From NCBI GenBank assembly GCA_019423125.1, contig JAHZBZ010000005.1:1-64000 (forward strand): a stretch of 64,000 bases of DNA, read 5' to 3'. Shown in pieces: positions 17,499 to 24,538 of the stretch (the first letter of the stretch is position 1; each line of letters starts with the position of its first letter). The translations under genes and the position numbers were made by a program. The notes under the pieces were generated by a model. That model was not told where the DNA came from, did not search any database, and saw only the letters and a program-made list of their open reading frames with translations. This DNA comes from Bacillota bacterium (lineage in GTDB: Bacteria > Bacillota > Clostridia > Christensenellales > Borkfalkiaceae).

Positions 17499-17930
17499 TC
17501 ATTCGATCTCGATGGCGCGCTCGTCCGGCTTTTTGGACGCTTCCTTGGGGATGATCACCGTCAGGATGCCGTTGTCGTACTTCGCCTTGACGTCCTCTTT
17601 GTCCACCTCGCCGACATAATAACTGCGGCTGCAGGAGAAACTGCGCTCCCTGTGGATGTAGTTGGACTTCTTGTCGCCCTCTTCCTTCTCCTCTTTCTTG
17701 ACGGAGACGGTCAGATAGCCGTCCTTGAGGTCGATGCGGATGTCCTTCTTGTCCATGCCGGGCAGCTCCACTTCCATCTCATAGGCGTCTTCGCTCTCCT
17801 TGATGTCCGTGCGCATGTATTTGTGCCCGCCGTTTCCGCGGTAGAACACGGGGAAGAAGTCGTGCATCGCTTCGTCAAAGAAATCATAGTCGGGATAATA
17901 TCCGTGCTTTCTCGTCAATTCGTTTTTCAT
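17499..17930 (-). CDS. Small heat-shock protein, Hsp20 family
   Basis: The 143-residue holdase has a short N-terminal arm and an alpha-crystallin domain (about residues 38-135). YEMEVELPGMDKKDIRIDLK and the strand-dimer region DGYLTVSV are characteristic, and YDNGILTVIIPK carries the conserved A/NGVL-like motif followed by a C-terminal tail. It binds unfolding proteins without ATP. Two overlapping CIRCE-type inverted repeats directly upstream indicate HrcA repression. The gene is monocistronic. Confidence 0.95.
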   Translation of the reverse strand: MKNELTRKHGYYPDYDFFDEAMHDFFPVFYRGNGGHKYMRTDIKESEDAYEMEVELPGMDKKDIRIDLKDGYLTVSVKKEEKEEGDKKSNYIHRERSFSCSRSYYVGEVDKEDVKAKYDNGILTVIIPKEASKKPDERAIEIE

Positions 17931-17956
17931 AACCGATCAACTCCTTTTTTTGATGT

Positions 17957-18006
17957 TTAGCACTCTTAATTCAAGTGTGTTAGCACTCTCTTATTGAGAT
18001 TGCTAA
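17957..18006. promoter_or_regulatory. Two overlapping CIRCE operators
   Basis: CIRCE is TTAGCACTC, nine bases, GAGTGCTAA, bound by HrcA. At 17980-18006 the sequence is TTAGCACTC-N9-GATTGCTAA, one mismatch in 18. At 17957-17983 there is TTAGCACTC-N9-GTGTGTTAG, three mismatches. The two share 4 bp. The better copy starts 1 bp downstream of the -10 box of hsp20, the classic repressing position. Confidence 0.85.
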
Positions 18007-18007
18007 T

Positions 18008-18035
18008 ATTATAGCACATCTGCGGGAGAAGTCAA
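18008..18035 (-). promoter_or_regulatory. Promoter of hsp20
   Basis: On the minus strand TTGACT and TATAAT are separated by 16 nt, immediately upstream of the CIRCE repeats. Confidence 0.75.
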
Positions 18036-18075
18036 GTCTTTTGCGCCATTTTTTTTAAATTTTTTTGGGGGAGCA

Positions 18076-18771
18076 TTAAGTTGCGGCGTCGGTGCGGTCG
18101 GGGGCGTTTGCGCCCGTATAGAGGGTGAACTCGCGCTCGAGGTCAAAGTTCTCGGCGGAGTCGAAGGCGGCGAGCTTGGAGACGGAGACCTCGTAGGCGG
18201 TCATGGTGCGCACCTCGTATTCGCCGATCTTTTTCTGGTATTCGCGGCTCTGGATGCGGCCGGAGAGGGCGATGCGGTCGCCGACCTGAAGGTTTTTGAC
18301 AAAGCGGGCGTTTCGGCCCCACGCGATGCAGGGAATGTAATCGGACTTGTTGTACGCGCGGTTGACGGCGACGAGAAGGTCCGCGATCTCGCGGTTGAAG
18401 GGAGTGGTGCGGTAGACGGGCGGCTTGCAGATGTAGCCGCTGAGTACGATGGAGTTGGGGTTCTTTGCGGCGGGCGCGTCCACGCACTCGCGCACAAACA
18501 CGGTGAGCATGAGCCTGGAACGGCCCCCTTCCAGCTTGTTATAGGAGCGGAACTGGCCAAGCGCGCAGAGGGTGGAGCCCACTTTGAGTTCGCGCTCGCT
18601 GATCAGGCGCTCGGAGACGGTGACGGGCAGGATGTCTGCCTGTCCCGAAAGGCGCATCACGCGGACAAAGAGCTCATAAAAGCCCTCGCCGTACACCTCG
18701 TGCGAAAAGGTCGCCTCGCTGACGATCTCTCCCATCACGAATACCTTGTTGTTCTTCTCTGTGCCGTTCAT
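18076..18771 (-). CDS. Single-stranded DNA-binding protein with two OB folds
   Basis: The 231-residue protein contains two SSB-like OB folds in tandem: the first about residues 8-95 (VFVMGEIVSEATFSHEVYGE, FYELFVRVMRLSGQADILPV), the second about residues 105-205 (NSIVLSGYICKPPVYRTTP, IADLLVAVNRAYNKSDYIPC, VGDRIALSGRIQSREYQKK). Ordinary bacterial SSB has one OB fold and an acidic C-terminal tip; no DDDLPF-like tip is seen here. Such two-domain proteins occur in Clostridia as accessory SSBs; it could act in replication, repair or competence. It is monocistronic by position. Confidence 0.8.
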   Translation of the reverse strand: MNGTEKNNKVFVMGEIVSEATFSHEVYGEGFYELFVRVMRLSGQADILPVTVSERLISERELKVGSTLCALGQFRSYNKLEGGRSRLMLTVFVRECVDAPAAKNPNSIVLSGYICKPPVYRTTPFNREIADLLVAVNRAYNKSDYIPCIAWGRNARFVKNLQVGDRIALSGRIQSREYQKKIGEYEVRTMTAYEVSVSKLAAFDSAENFDLEREFTLYTGANAPDRTDAAT

Positions 18772-18796
18772 AGCAAAAATTCCTCCATTCTATTTC

Positions 18797-19555
18797 TCAC
18801 ACGGCGGCGTGCTGCCTTCCGTTTGCATCGATGGTATAGTTGTCGCGGTAGATGAGCTCCCCGACGGGGACAAAGGAATACCCCCGCACCTTGAGCGACG
18901 AGAGCAATGCGGGAAGCGCCTCCGCCGTGTGCAGGCCGTTGTTGTGGCAGAGGATGATGCTTCCGCTCCCCGCGCGCGAGGAGATGCGCTCAAAGATCTC
19001 GGACGCGGACAGGTCTTTCCAGTCCAGGCTGTCCACATCCCACTGCACGGTGGTATAGCCTGCCTTCTTTGCGGTGTCGATGAGTTGGTCGTCATAGTCG
19101 CCGAACGGGGCGCGGAACAGGTCCACTTTCTTGCCCGTCACCTCTTCGATCGCGGCGGACGAGCTCTCCAGCTCCGCCAGGATCTCCGACTCCGAAAGGC
19201 GGGACATGTGCGAATGGGTGGCGCTGTGCGTTCCGATCTCGTGCCCCGCGTCCGAGATCTTTTTTACATATTCGGGGTATTTTTCCGCCCAGAACTCGAC
19301 CATAAAAAAGGTCGCGCGGACGTTTTCCGCGGCGAGCGCTTCGAGGATGGCGTCGGTGTGGTCGGTGCCCCACGCGCAGTCAAATGTGACGGACAGTTTT
19401 TTGTCCGAGCGCTCCACGCTGTACACGGGGAGCGAGCGCACCGTGCCGCCCGTGTAAACGGCATATGCGCCCGTGAACCAGACAAGCGCGACGAGCGCCA
19501 GCGCAAGCGCCGCCGTCAGCGCGCAAAGGGTGACGCGACCGATCCGCATTCCCAC
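18797..19555 (-). CDS. Membrane-anchored polysaccharide deacetylase (PdaB-like)
   Basis: The 252-residue protein has an N-terminal membrane anchor (about residues 10-32) and an extracellular NodB domain (about 52-235). The metal site is visible as TFDCAWG and HSATHSH (HxxxH), followed by LFRAPFGDYD and the catalytic His in IILCHNN. TFDCAWG in place of TFDDGP is typical of the sporulation PdaB/YlxY branch, which deacetylates peptidoglycan in the cortex or wall. No sporulation gene is adjacent, so a vegetative wall role cannot be excluded. Confidence 0.88.
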   Translation of the reverse strand: MGMRIGRVTLCALTAALALALVALVWFTGAYAVYTGGTVRSLPVYSVERSDKKLSVTFDCAWGTDHTDAILEALAAENVRATFFMVEFWAEKYPEYVKKISDAGHEIGTHSATHSHMSRLSESEILAELESSSAAIEEVTGKKVDLFRAPFGDYDDQLIDTAKKAGYTTVQWDVDSLDWKDLSASEIFERISSRAGSGSIILCHNNGLHTAEALPALLSSLKVRGYSFVPVGELIYRDNYTIDANGRQHAAV

Positions 19556-19702
19556 TCCTTCGGGAAGGCGCTCTTTTCGCCTTGCCCAATCATTATACTT
19601 TCACCGGGCAGGAAAAATTTGGTCTATTTTGACTGAGTCGCACGACTTTTGCCGAAAACAGTTCCCCTGCCTTTTTTCACTTTTACTTTATGCCGAAGAG
19701 AC

Positions 19703-19819
19703 AAAAAAAAGAACAGGCGGGGCGCACATCCGTGCGCCCCGCCGAAAAAACGCGCCCGTGCAAATTTTTTGCACGGGCGCGCGGATCGGTTAAAGAAAAG
19801 CCCGAGAAAAATCTCGGGC
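19703..19819 (-). terminator. Three terminators in series after the membrane protein gene
   Basis: On the minus strand three GC-rich hairpins each carry their own T run: GCCCGAGA/TCTCGGGC (19800-19819, then TTTTCTTT), a 15-bp stem from CGCGCCCGTGCAAA (19751-19782, then six T) and GGCGGGGCGCAC/GTGCGCCCCGCC (19716-19743, then TTCTTTTTTTT). They isolate the gene at 19825 from pdaB-like downstream. Confidence 0.8.
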
Positions 19820-19824
19820 GAAGA

Positions 19825-20619
19825 TCATGTTTTGAGCTTGTCCTTGAAATACAGGACGGCGGTAAAGGTGACGATGCTATCGGTGTAGACGAAGAAGGGC
19901 ACGGCGATCACGAACGCGAGCACAGCCGAGACGTATATGTAGAGAAGAAAGAACACCGCCGCAAAGACGAGATAGGAACAAAGCTGCACGAGCGCGACGC
20001 GCAACACGTTGCGCACGCCGCAGATCTTTCGCCGCTCCTCTTTTGAAAAGTATACGAACCAGACGACCCAGAGCGTCTGCAACGCGTTGACGACGAGGTA
20101 GACGGCAGGCACGACAACTCCGCCGTACCGCCACAGAAACAGAAATGCCGCATACGCCACGGCAAACAGCACACTGACGACGAACTTGAATATCCAGCTG
20201 AGCAGTCCGTAGCGTGCCGCCTTCCCGCCATGTTCTCGCTTGAAGTAATACACGCTTGCCGATTCAGATAATTTGATGCCGACGACGATGAGAAGCACGC
20301 ACCCCGCAAACAGGAGCGCAAGCTGATAGACGGCCACCCCGCCTGCATCCGCGAGCACGTCGAGGATGGCGTTTCCCGTCTCGTACCAATAGCTCATGCT
20401 CATGTAGGTCGCGACATCGCCCGCGGACATCCTGCCCGTGAGGATGTCCGCGACCTTTTCGATGACGGCGGCACCCTCTCCCGAGACGATGCCCCACGCC
20501 CCGCTCACAAAGGTGAACGCGGCGAGAAGAAAGAAGAAGTACACCACCCCCATGATGATGAGCAGGTAGCGGAAACAATTCCGATAATTTTTCAGATACC
20601 GCAAAAACATCTCTTTCAC
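19825..20619 (-). CDS. Polytopic membrane protein of unknown function
   Basis: The 264-residue protein has about six hydrophobic segments (roughly residues 17-40, 92-115, 138-160, 165-188, 208-233, 236-258) and short charged loops (YFKREHGGKAARYG; YFSKEERRKICGV). No catalytic motif is recognised. It resembles YesL/DUF-type integral membrane proteins in layout only. It lies 3 nt downstream of the hydrolase gene (20623) and may be cotranscribed with it, so a role at the lipid membrane is possible but not shown. Confidence 0.7.
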   Translation of the reverse strand: MKEMFLRYLKNYRNCFRYLLIIMGVVYFFFLLAAFTFVSGAWGIVSGEGAAVIEKVADILTGRMSAGDVATYMSMSYWYETGNAILDVLADAGGVAVYQLALLFAGCVLLIVVGIKLSESASVYYFKREHGGKAARYGLLSWIFKFVVSVLFAVAYAAFLFLWRYGGVVVPAVYLVVNALQTLWVVWFVYFSKEERRKICGVRNVLRVALVQLCSYLVFAAVFFLLYIYVSAVLAFVIAVPFFVYTDSIVTFTAVLYFKDKLKT

Positions 20620-20622
20620 CTC

Positions 20623-21522
20623 TCAGCTGCGCACCTGCACGCCGCGCAAAAAGGCGGCAACGGCGCCGAACGCCTCTTCAAAATGCTCTTCCTCGTTGAG
20701 GAACTCGTGCCGCGAGCCCGCGATGAGCACCTTTTTCACGTCGCGCACGCCATGCTTTTTATAGTAGTCGTACAGCCTGTCGACCCCCTTCGCACCGCCG
20801 ACCGCATCGTCCGCACCCGAGAGAAGGAGAAGAGGCAGATCGCGATCCAGCCCCTTGGACGCCTCGCGCGTGTACAGGCCGCGCAGCCCTTTGAAAAAAC
20901 TGCTGAAAAAATTGTTGCTGCACACGAAATTGCAGTACGGGTCGGCATGATAGCGCGCGTTGTTCTCCGCGCTCGTGCTCAGAAATTCGCGGTCGGAGAA
21001 CTTTTTGTCGTATCCGCCGAACACGGTGGAATGCACGAACCGCGCGGGTGCCTTTTCCCCCTTGACCGCGCCGCCCAGCCCCGCGACGAGTCCGCCGAAG
21101 CGGACGGCAAGCGCGTTCTGCCGCGAACTTCCCGCGATGATCGCACCGTCCAGGAAACGGTTGTACTGCCGCTGGACAAACGCCTGCGTGAGAAACGAGC
21201 CGTAAGAAAAGCCGAACAGGACATATTTAAGCCCCGCGTATTGCCCGCGGTAATGCCTGGCGATGCCCGCCATGTCCTTGAGCGTATCCGTGAACATGTC
21301 CCCTTCCGCATAGCCGAGGTTATCCGCGTCCGTCTCGCCGTGGCCGCGATGGTCGTCCGCCACGACGACGTAGCCGATCTCGTTCAGGCGACGGGCGAAT
21401 TTTTCATACCTGCCCGCGTATTCGTTCATCCCGTGCGCGATCTGCACGACGCCGACGGGTTCGCGCACTTCCTTCCACTCATGCACACAGATCTGTTTAT
21501 TGTCGTAGGACGTAAAGAGCAT
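20623..21522 (-). CDS. Alpha/beta hydrolase, monoglyceride-lipase type
   Basis: A serine hydrolase of 299 residues belongs to the lysophospholipase/monoacylglycerol lipase group. The oxyanion region QIAHGMNEYAGRY, the nucleophile elbow GFSYGS (Ser), the acid in LSGADDAVGG and the catalytic His in GSRHEFLNE give a full triad. The start MLFTSYDNK at 21522 was chosen because AGGAGGAAG lies 4 nt upstream; the frame is open for 20 more codons without homology. No signal peptide is seen, so it is cytosolic. The promoter is at 21542-21570. Confidence 0.88.
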   Translation of the reverse strand: MLFTSYDNKQICVHEWKEVREPVGVVQIAHGMNEYAGRYEKFARRLNEIGYVVVADDHRGHGETDADNLGYAEGDMFTDTLKDMAGIARHYRGQYAGLKYVLFGFSYGSFLTQAFVQRQYNRFLDGAIIAGSSRQNALAVRFGGLVAGLGGAVKGEKAPARFVHSTVFGGYDKKFSDREFLSTSAENNARYHADPYCNFVCSNNFFSSFFKGLRGLYTREASKGLDRDLPLLLLSGADDAVGGAKGVDRLYDYYKKHGVRDVKKVLIAGSRHEFLNEEEHFEEAFGAVAAFLRGVQVRS

Positions 21523-21541
21523 AAGACTTCCTCCTGTCTCT

Positions 21542-21570
21542 ATTGTAACGCATTTGAAGGCGTTTGTAAA
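21542..21570 (-). promoter_or_regulatory. Promoter of the hydrolase gene
   Basis: On the minus strand TTTACA and TACAAT are separated by 17 nt, 20 nt upstream of the ATG at 21522. Confidence 0.6.
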
Positions 21571-21627
21571 GGTCGCAGACATATTTTTCCGCCCCTCTCA
21601 TATACTATACGCAAAAGGAGGTGACGC

Positions 21628-22665
21628 ATGCGCGTACTCGCACTCACGGGCGGGGGCAGCGCGGGGCACGTCGTGCCCAATCTCGCGCTCCTGCCCGCGC
21701 TCAAAGACCGCTTTGCGCCCTGCTACATCGGCACGGGCGGCATCGAAAAAAAACTTCTCGCGGGAAAAGGCGTCCCGTTCTACGAGATCGACTGTCCTAA
21801 ACTCGTGCGCGGGGCGATCCTTCCCAACCTGAGCATCCCGTGCAGACTTCTGCGCGCCGTCCGCGCCGCTAAAAAAGCGCTGCGCGCGAGCAGGGCCGCG
21901 GCAGTCTTTTCAAAGGGAGGATACGTTTCGCTTCCCGTCGTGCTGGCGGCGCGCTCGCTCGGCATCCCCGCGATCACGCACGAATCCGACCTGACGCCCG
22001 GGCTTGCGAACAAGCTCATCTCTCGCCGCTGCGCGCGCGTGCTGACCGCCTTCCCGGAGACGGCGCGTGCCTTTCCGCGCGGACTGTATGTCGGTTCGCC
22101 CGTACGCGAAGAGCTCTTTTGCGGCGATCGGGCGGCCGCGCTCGCCAAGTACGGATTTTCGGGGAAAAAACCCGTCCTGCTCGCCTTCGGCGGCGGGAGC
22201 GGGAGCGCCACGCTCAACGAGGCTCTGCTCGGCGCTCTCCCCGCGCTCACTGCGCGCTTTGACGTGCTCCTTCTCGCGGGAAAAGAACTCAGCGCGGAAG
22301 GATGCGTCTGCCTGCCCTTCGAGCGGGAGATGTCGCTTGCCTATGCCTGCGCCGACTTTGTGCTTGCGCGGGCGGGCGCAAACACACTGTTCGAGATCCT
22401 TGCTCTGCGCAAGCGCGCGCTCGTCGTGCCGCTGGAAAACAAGCGCTCGCGCGGCGACCAGGTGCAGAACGCGGAATACTTCGCGCGCGCGGGACTGATA
22501 CACGTCCTGCGCGAAAAGGAGCTCTCCCCCGCATCGCTTCAGGAAGCGCTCTTTGCGCTGGAGCGGGACGGCGACCTCACCGCGCGGCTCGCCGAACGCC
22601 CGCGGGAACGGGCGGCAGAAAAGATCGTGCGCATCGTCGAAGAGACCTGCGCACAAAATAAGTAA
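21628..22665 (+). CDS. murG: MurG-type GlcNAc transferase of lipid II synthesis
   Basis: The 345-residue GT28 glycosyltransferase adds N-acetylglucosamine to lipid I on the inner face of the membrane, forming lipid II. The N-terminal loop TGGGSAGHVVPN, the SKGGYVSLPVVLAAR segment and HESDLTPGLANKL are the lipid-I side motifs; the C-terminal half has FGGGSGSATLNEAL and the donor site ARAGANTLFEIL. AAAGGAGGTGAC precedes the ATG at 21628. The gene stands alone, away from any division/cell-wall cluster, which is unusual for murG; whether another copy exists elsewhere cannot be told. Confidence 0.9.
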   Translation: MRVLALTGGGSAGHVVPNLALLPALKDRFAPCYIGTGGIEKKLLAGKGVPFYEIDCPKLVRGAILPNLSIPCRLLRAVRAAKKALRASRAAAVFSKGGYVSLPVVLAARSLGIPAITHESDLTPGLANKLISRRCARVLTAFPETARAFPRGLYVGSPVREELFCGDRAAALAKYGFSGKKPVLLAFGGGSGSATLNEALLGALPALTARFDVLLLAGKELSAEGCVCLPFEREMSLAYACADFVLARAGANTLFEILALRKRALVVPLENKRSRGDQVQNAEYFARAGLIHVLREKELSPASLQEALFALERDGDLTARLAERPRERAAEKIVRIVEETCAQNK

Positions 22666-22733
22666 AGCCGAACGCAAAGTCCGCAAGGGAGGTCCCCTTT
22701 CTTGCGAGGCACAACGAAAAATTCCTGCATTTG

Positions 22734-22771
22734 GGGAGCGTACACGCGGAAGTATCTGCGTGCACGCTCCC
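22734..22771. other. Stem-loop between murG and its terminator
   Basis: GGGAGCGT pairs with ACGCTCCC and CACGC with GCGTG across one mismatch, leaving a 10-nt loop. No T run follows on either strand, so it is not a terminator by itself; it may protect the 3' end of the murG transcript. Confidence 0.5.
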
Positions 22772-22772
22772 T

Positions 22773-22811
22773 AAAAAAACGGGCGGCGCCTTTCGCGCCG
22801 CCCGTTTTTTT
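22773..22811. terminator. Bidirectional terminator between murG and the DUF1858 gene
   Basis: A 10-bp stem CGGGCGGCGC/GCGCCGCCCG has A7 on the left and T7 on the right, so it terminates both convergent genes. The right part overlaps the last codon of the DUF1858 gene. Confidence 0.85.
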
Positions 22812-23010
22812 ACTCTTCGATGCCCTCGTTGAGCTTTTCAAGAAGTTCTTCGAGGTCTTTGCCATGCACGCTGACCGCTTCGCCGATCGTCTCGCCGTGC
22901 GCCATCGCACAGCCGAGGCAGTGCATGCCGTAAGACATGAGGATCTGCGCCGATGCGGGGTTGAGCTGGATGCAATCCATGATGAGCGTGTCCGCAGTGA
23001 TTTTCGCCAT
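22810..23010 (-). CDS. DUF1858 small cysteine protein
   Basis: The 66-residue protein has the DUF1858/ScdA N-terminal fold: DTLIMDCIQLNPASAQIL followed by the two-cysteine motif MHCLGCAMAHGETIGEA. Members occur alone or fused to hybrid-cluster and redox proteins in anaerobes. The function is unknown; a role in binding a metal or in disulfide or persulfide chemistry is suggested by the CxxC pair. The promoter at 23043-23071 serves it. Confidence 0.85.
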   Translation of the reverse strand: MAKITADTLIMDCIQLNPASAQILMSYGMHCLGCAMAHGETIGEAVSVHGKDLEELLEKLNEGIEE

Positions 23011-23042
23011 CTTGCCGATCTCCTTTCTTTTTATTTTGCCCC

Positions 23043-23071
23043 ATTATACCACAGCCGAAAAAAATGTACAA
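23043..23071 (-). promoter_or_regulatory. Promoter of the DUF1858 gene
   Basis: On the minus strand TTGTAC and TATAAT are separated by 17 nt. Confidence 0.65.
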
Positions 23072-23145
23072 CCTCTTTGCGCGCATTTTTTTCGCAAATC
23101 CCTCCCGAATCTGTCTCCGTTTTGCCCGCGTTTTCCGAAATTTGA

Positions 23146-23355
23146 TGTGGACAACCCCACTTCCATCCTCGAAATACGCCGACAATTACCGATTTTACGC
23201 AGGGCAAATGTAAAAGTCAAAAAAAGTTATCCACAATTTGCGCAATCTTATCCACATTTTAGTCACAATTCAACAATATACGACCTATTTCTCGCACGTA
23301 GAGAAAAAAGTCAAAGAAATTTATCAACAATTTTACAAACATCTGTTTACAAACA
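23146..23355. other. Cluster of DnaA boxes in an AT-rich gap
   Basis: The 334-nt gap between the DUF1858 promoter and the tRNA promoter is AT-rich and non-coding. It holds two perfect DnaA boxes TTATCCACA (23227-23235 and 23248-23256, same orientation, 21 bp apart), TTATCAACA (23321-23329), the reverse-strand variant TTGTCCACA (23146-23154) and the weaker TTAGTCACA (23259-23267). Two copies of TTTACAAACA (23332, 23346) follow. Confidence 0.65.
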
Positions 23356-23405
23356 TTTTTTTAAAAGAAAAAATGAAGGAATTTTCTGCATCGCATCGAT
23401 TTTTA

Positions 23406-23434
23406 TTGACAATTTCCCCGAATGCGAGTATAAT
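23406..23434 (+). promoter_or_regulatory. Perfect consensus promoter of tRNA-Arg
   Basis: TTGACA and TATAAT are separated by 17 nt, 26 nt upstream of the tRNA 5' end. Confidence 0.9.
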
Positions 23435-23459
23435 ATGTGGGTATTCTCGAAAGAGAGAT

Positions 23460-23536
23460 GCGCCCTTAGCTCAATTGGATAGAGCGTTGGTCTACGGAAC
23501 CAAAGGTTAGGGATTCGAGCTCCTTAGGGCGCGCCA
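23460..23536 (+). tRNA. tRNA-Arg (anticodon ACG)
   Basis: A full cloverleaf is visible: acceptor GCGCCCT/AGGGCGC, D arm GCTC/GAGC, anticodon stem TTGGT/ACCAA with loop CTACGGA (anticodon ACG, reading CGU and, as inosine, CGC and CGA), T arm AGGGA-TTCGAGC-TCCTT, discriminator G and an encoded CCA. The mobile element begins right after the CCA. Confidence 0.97.
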
Positions 23537-23559
23537 AAAGGGTATAATCCGAACTTTTT
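23531..23559. other. Candidate attL of the mobile element
   Basis: The last six bases of the tRNA, GCGCCA, are repeated at the other end (32395-32400). Eleven bases further in lies ATCCGAACTTTTT (23547-23559), an exact 13-bp inverted copy of 32367-32379. This is the layout of recombinase-binding arms at a serine-recombinase junction. Confidence 0.55.
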
Positions 23560-23597
23560 ACTCATCACGGGTGATTGGTTCGGATTTACTTTTTTAT
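23546..23597 (+). terminator. Hairpin behind tRNA-Arg at the element's left end
   Basis: AATCCGAAC pairs with GTTCGGATT (9 bp) and an inner ATCAC/GTGAT helix lies in the loop; ACTTTTTTATTTT follows. It would now terminate the tRNA transcript. TTCGGATTTAC is repeated at 23579 and 23599. Confidence 0.6.
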
Positions 23598-23617
23598 TTT
23601 CGGATTTACAATAAAGT

Positions 23618-23650
23618 AAAAGGGCTTGCGGAATATCCGCAAGCCCTTTT
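23618..23650. terminator. Terminator of the mobilization operon
   Basis: A perfect 15-bp stem AAAAGGGCTTGCGGA/TCCGCAAGCCCTTTT with a 3-nt loop can act in both directions; it lies 130 nt past the last minus-strand gene of the mob operon. Confidence 0.8.
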
Positions 23651-23779
23651 GCCGTTGTTCAAGGTTTATGATATTCGGCTCAACCTTTCTGAAATTCACA
23701 TATTATCTTATTTTTTCAGAATCCGCCTGTGTTTTGCGAATTTTTTCAAATACCGTCTATGCGGTCTGTCCCTATGGTT

Positions 23780-23968
23780 TCAACGGGACTCTTTCTTATT
23801 CAATTTTGTATTCAGTTGTCGTTTTTGTCTTTCCGCCTTCCATTCTTCAAATTCTCTTTGTCCTTCTTCCGTTTCAAAGAGCGATTGAATGGCGGGCAGC
23901 AATGCTCTTGCGAACGAGTCGATCTCATAATCCGGTATGCCAGTGGTGTTCTTTTTCTTTCTCGACAT
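23780..23968 (-). CDS. Small hypothetical protein of the mobilization module
   Basis: The 62-residue, charged protein has a basic start MSRKKKNTTG and a helix-rich acidic/basic body (FETEEGQREFEEWKAERQKR). No family is recognised. Small proteins of this kind often follow relaxase genes in clostridial mobile elements. It is 48 nt downstream of the nested gene at 24017 and is likely the last gene of the operon. Confidence 0.6.
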   Translation of the reverse strand: MSRKKKNTTGIPDYEIDSFARALLPAIQSLFETEEGQREFEEWKAERQKRQLNTKLNKKESR

Positions 23969-24016
23969 TTTCTCCCGATAACATTATTTTCCTTTTCAGC
24001 GATTATTCAGTTGTGG

Positions 24017-24538
24017 TCAAAGCAATGAAATTGCAAGTACAATCGTCTGCACAACAAGTAATGCAGGCGTCAGCCACAGCAGGAATTTGCGAACCCCGCT
24101 CTCGAAACGGATATTCTCCCGTAACTGTTCCATTTCTTTTTCGGTTTTTCGGATTTCTTCCTGCGTTTTGGATAATGTTTCCCGCACGTTGATAATCATT
24201 TCCGCTTTCATATCATTTACAGAAGTCGAAACCGCCTTTTTGACTTGTATTCCGATGCTCTCGTTGAGTTTCTCTGTTTTCGCGGTTTCCGTTTTGATTT
24301 CCCGTACCGCTTTGTCCACGGTTGTTGTCAGATCGTACTCCGTCGCCGCCATATCCGCCCGCATTTCCTCGATGAGCTTGTTCTGCATCTCGATCAATTT
24401 GTTGCATTTCTCGTTCGATATCGCCAACGCTTCTTTGAGCAAATCGGTTTTGATATGTTGTCTGTCCTGTTCGTTCATTTCCTGCAACATCGTAAGCGGT
24501 GTTGCCGTTTGTCCTGTTTCCATGTTTTTCAATGACAT
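24017..24538 (-). CDS. Coiled-coil, tail-anchored Mob accessory protein overlapping the relaxase gene
   Basis: The 173-residue protein has a long heptad-rich segment (about residues 20-140) and one C-terminal membrane segment (about 150-172: LLWLTPALLVVQTIVLAISLL region). Its first 326 nt lie in another frame inside the 3' end of the relaxase gene. This mirrors ColE1-type mob loci, where mbeB and mbeD are nested in mbeA. By analogy it may tether or chaperone the relaxase. GAGG precedes the ATG at 24538. Confidence 0.7.
   Translation of the reverse strand: MSLKNMETGQTATPLTMLQEMNEQDRQHIKTDLLKEALAISNEKCNKLIEMQNKLIEEMRADMAATEYDLTTTVDKAVREIKTETAKTEKLNESIGIQVKKAVSTSVNDMKAEMIINVRETLSKTQEEIRKTEKEMEQLRENIRFESGVRKFLLWLTPALLVVQTIVLAISLL

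Noticed and set aside
23146..23355. Chromosomal origin of replication as a firm call
   Set aside because: DnaA boxes are present, but dnaA, dnaN or rpmH are not nearby and gene orientation does not switch here (mostly minus strand on both sides). Kept only as a finding.
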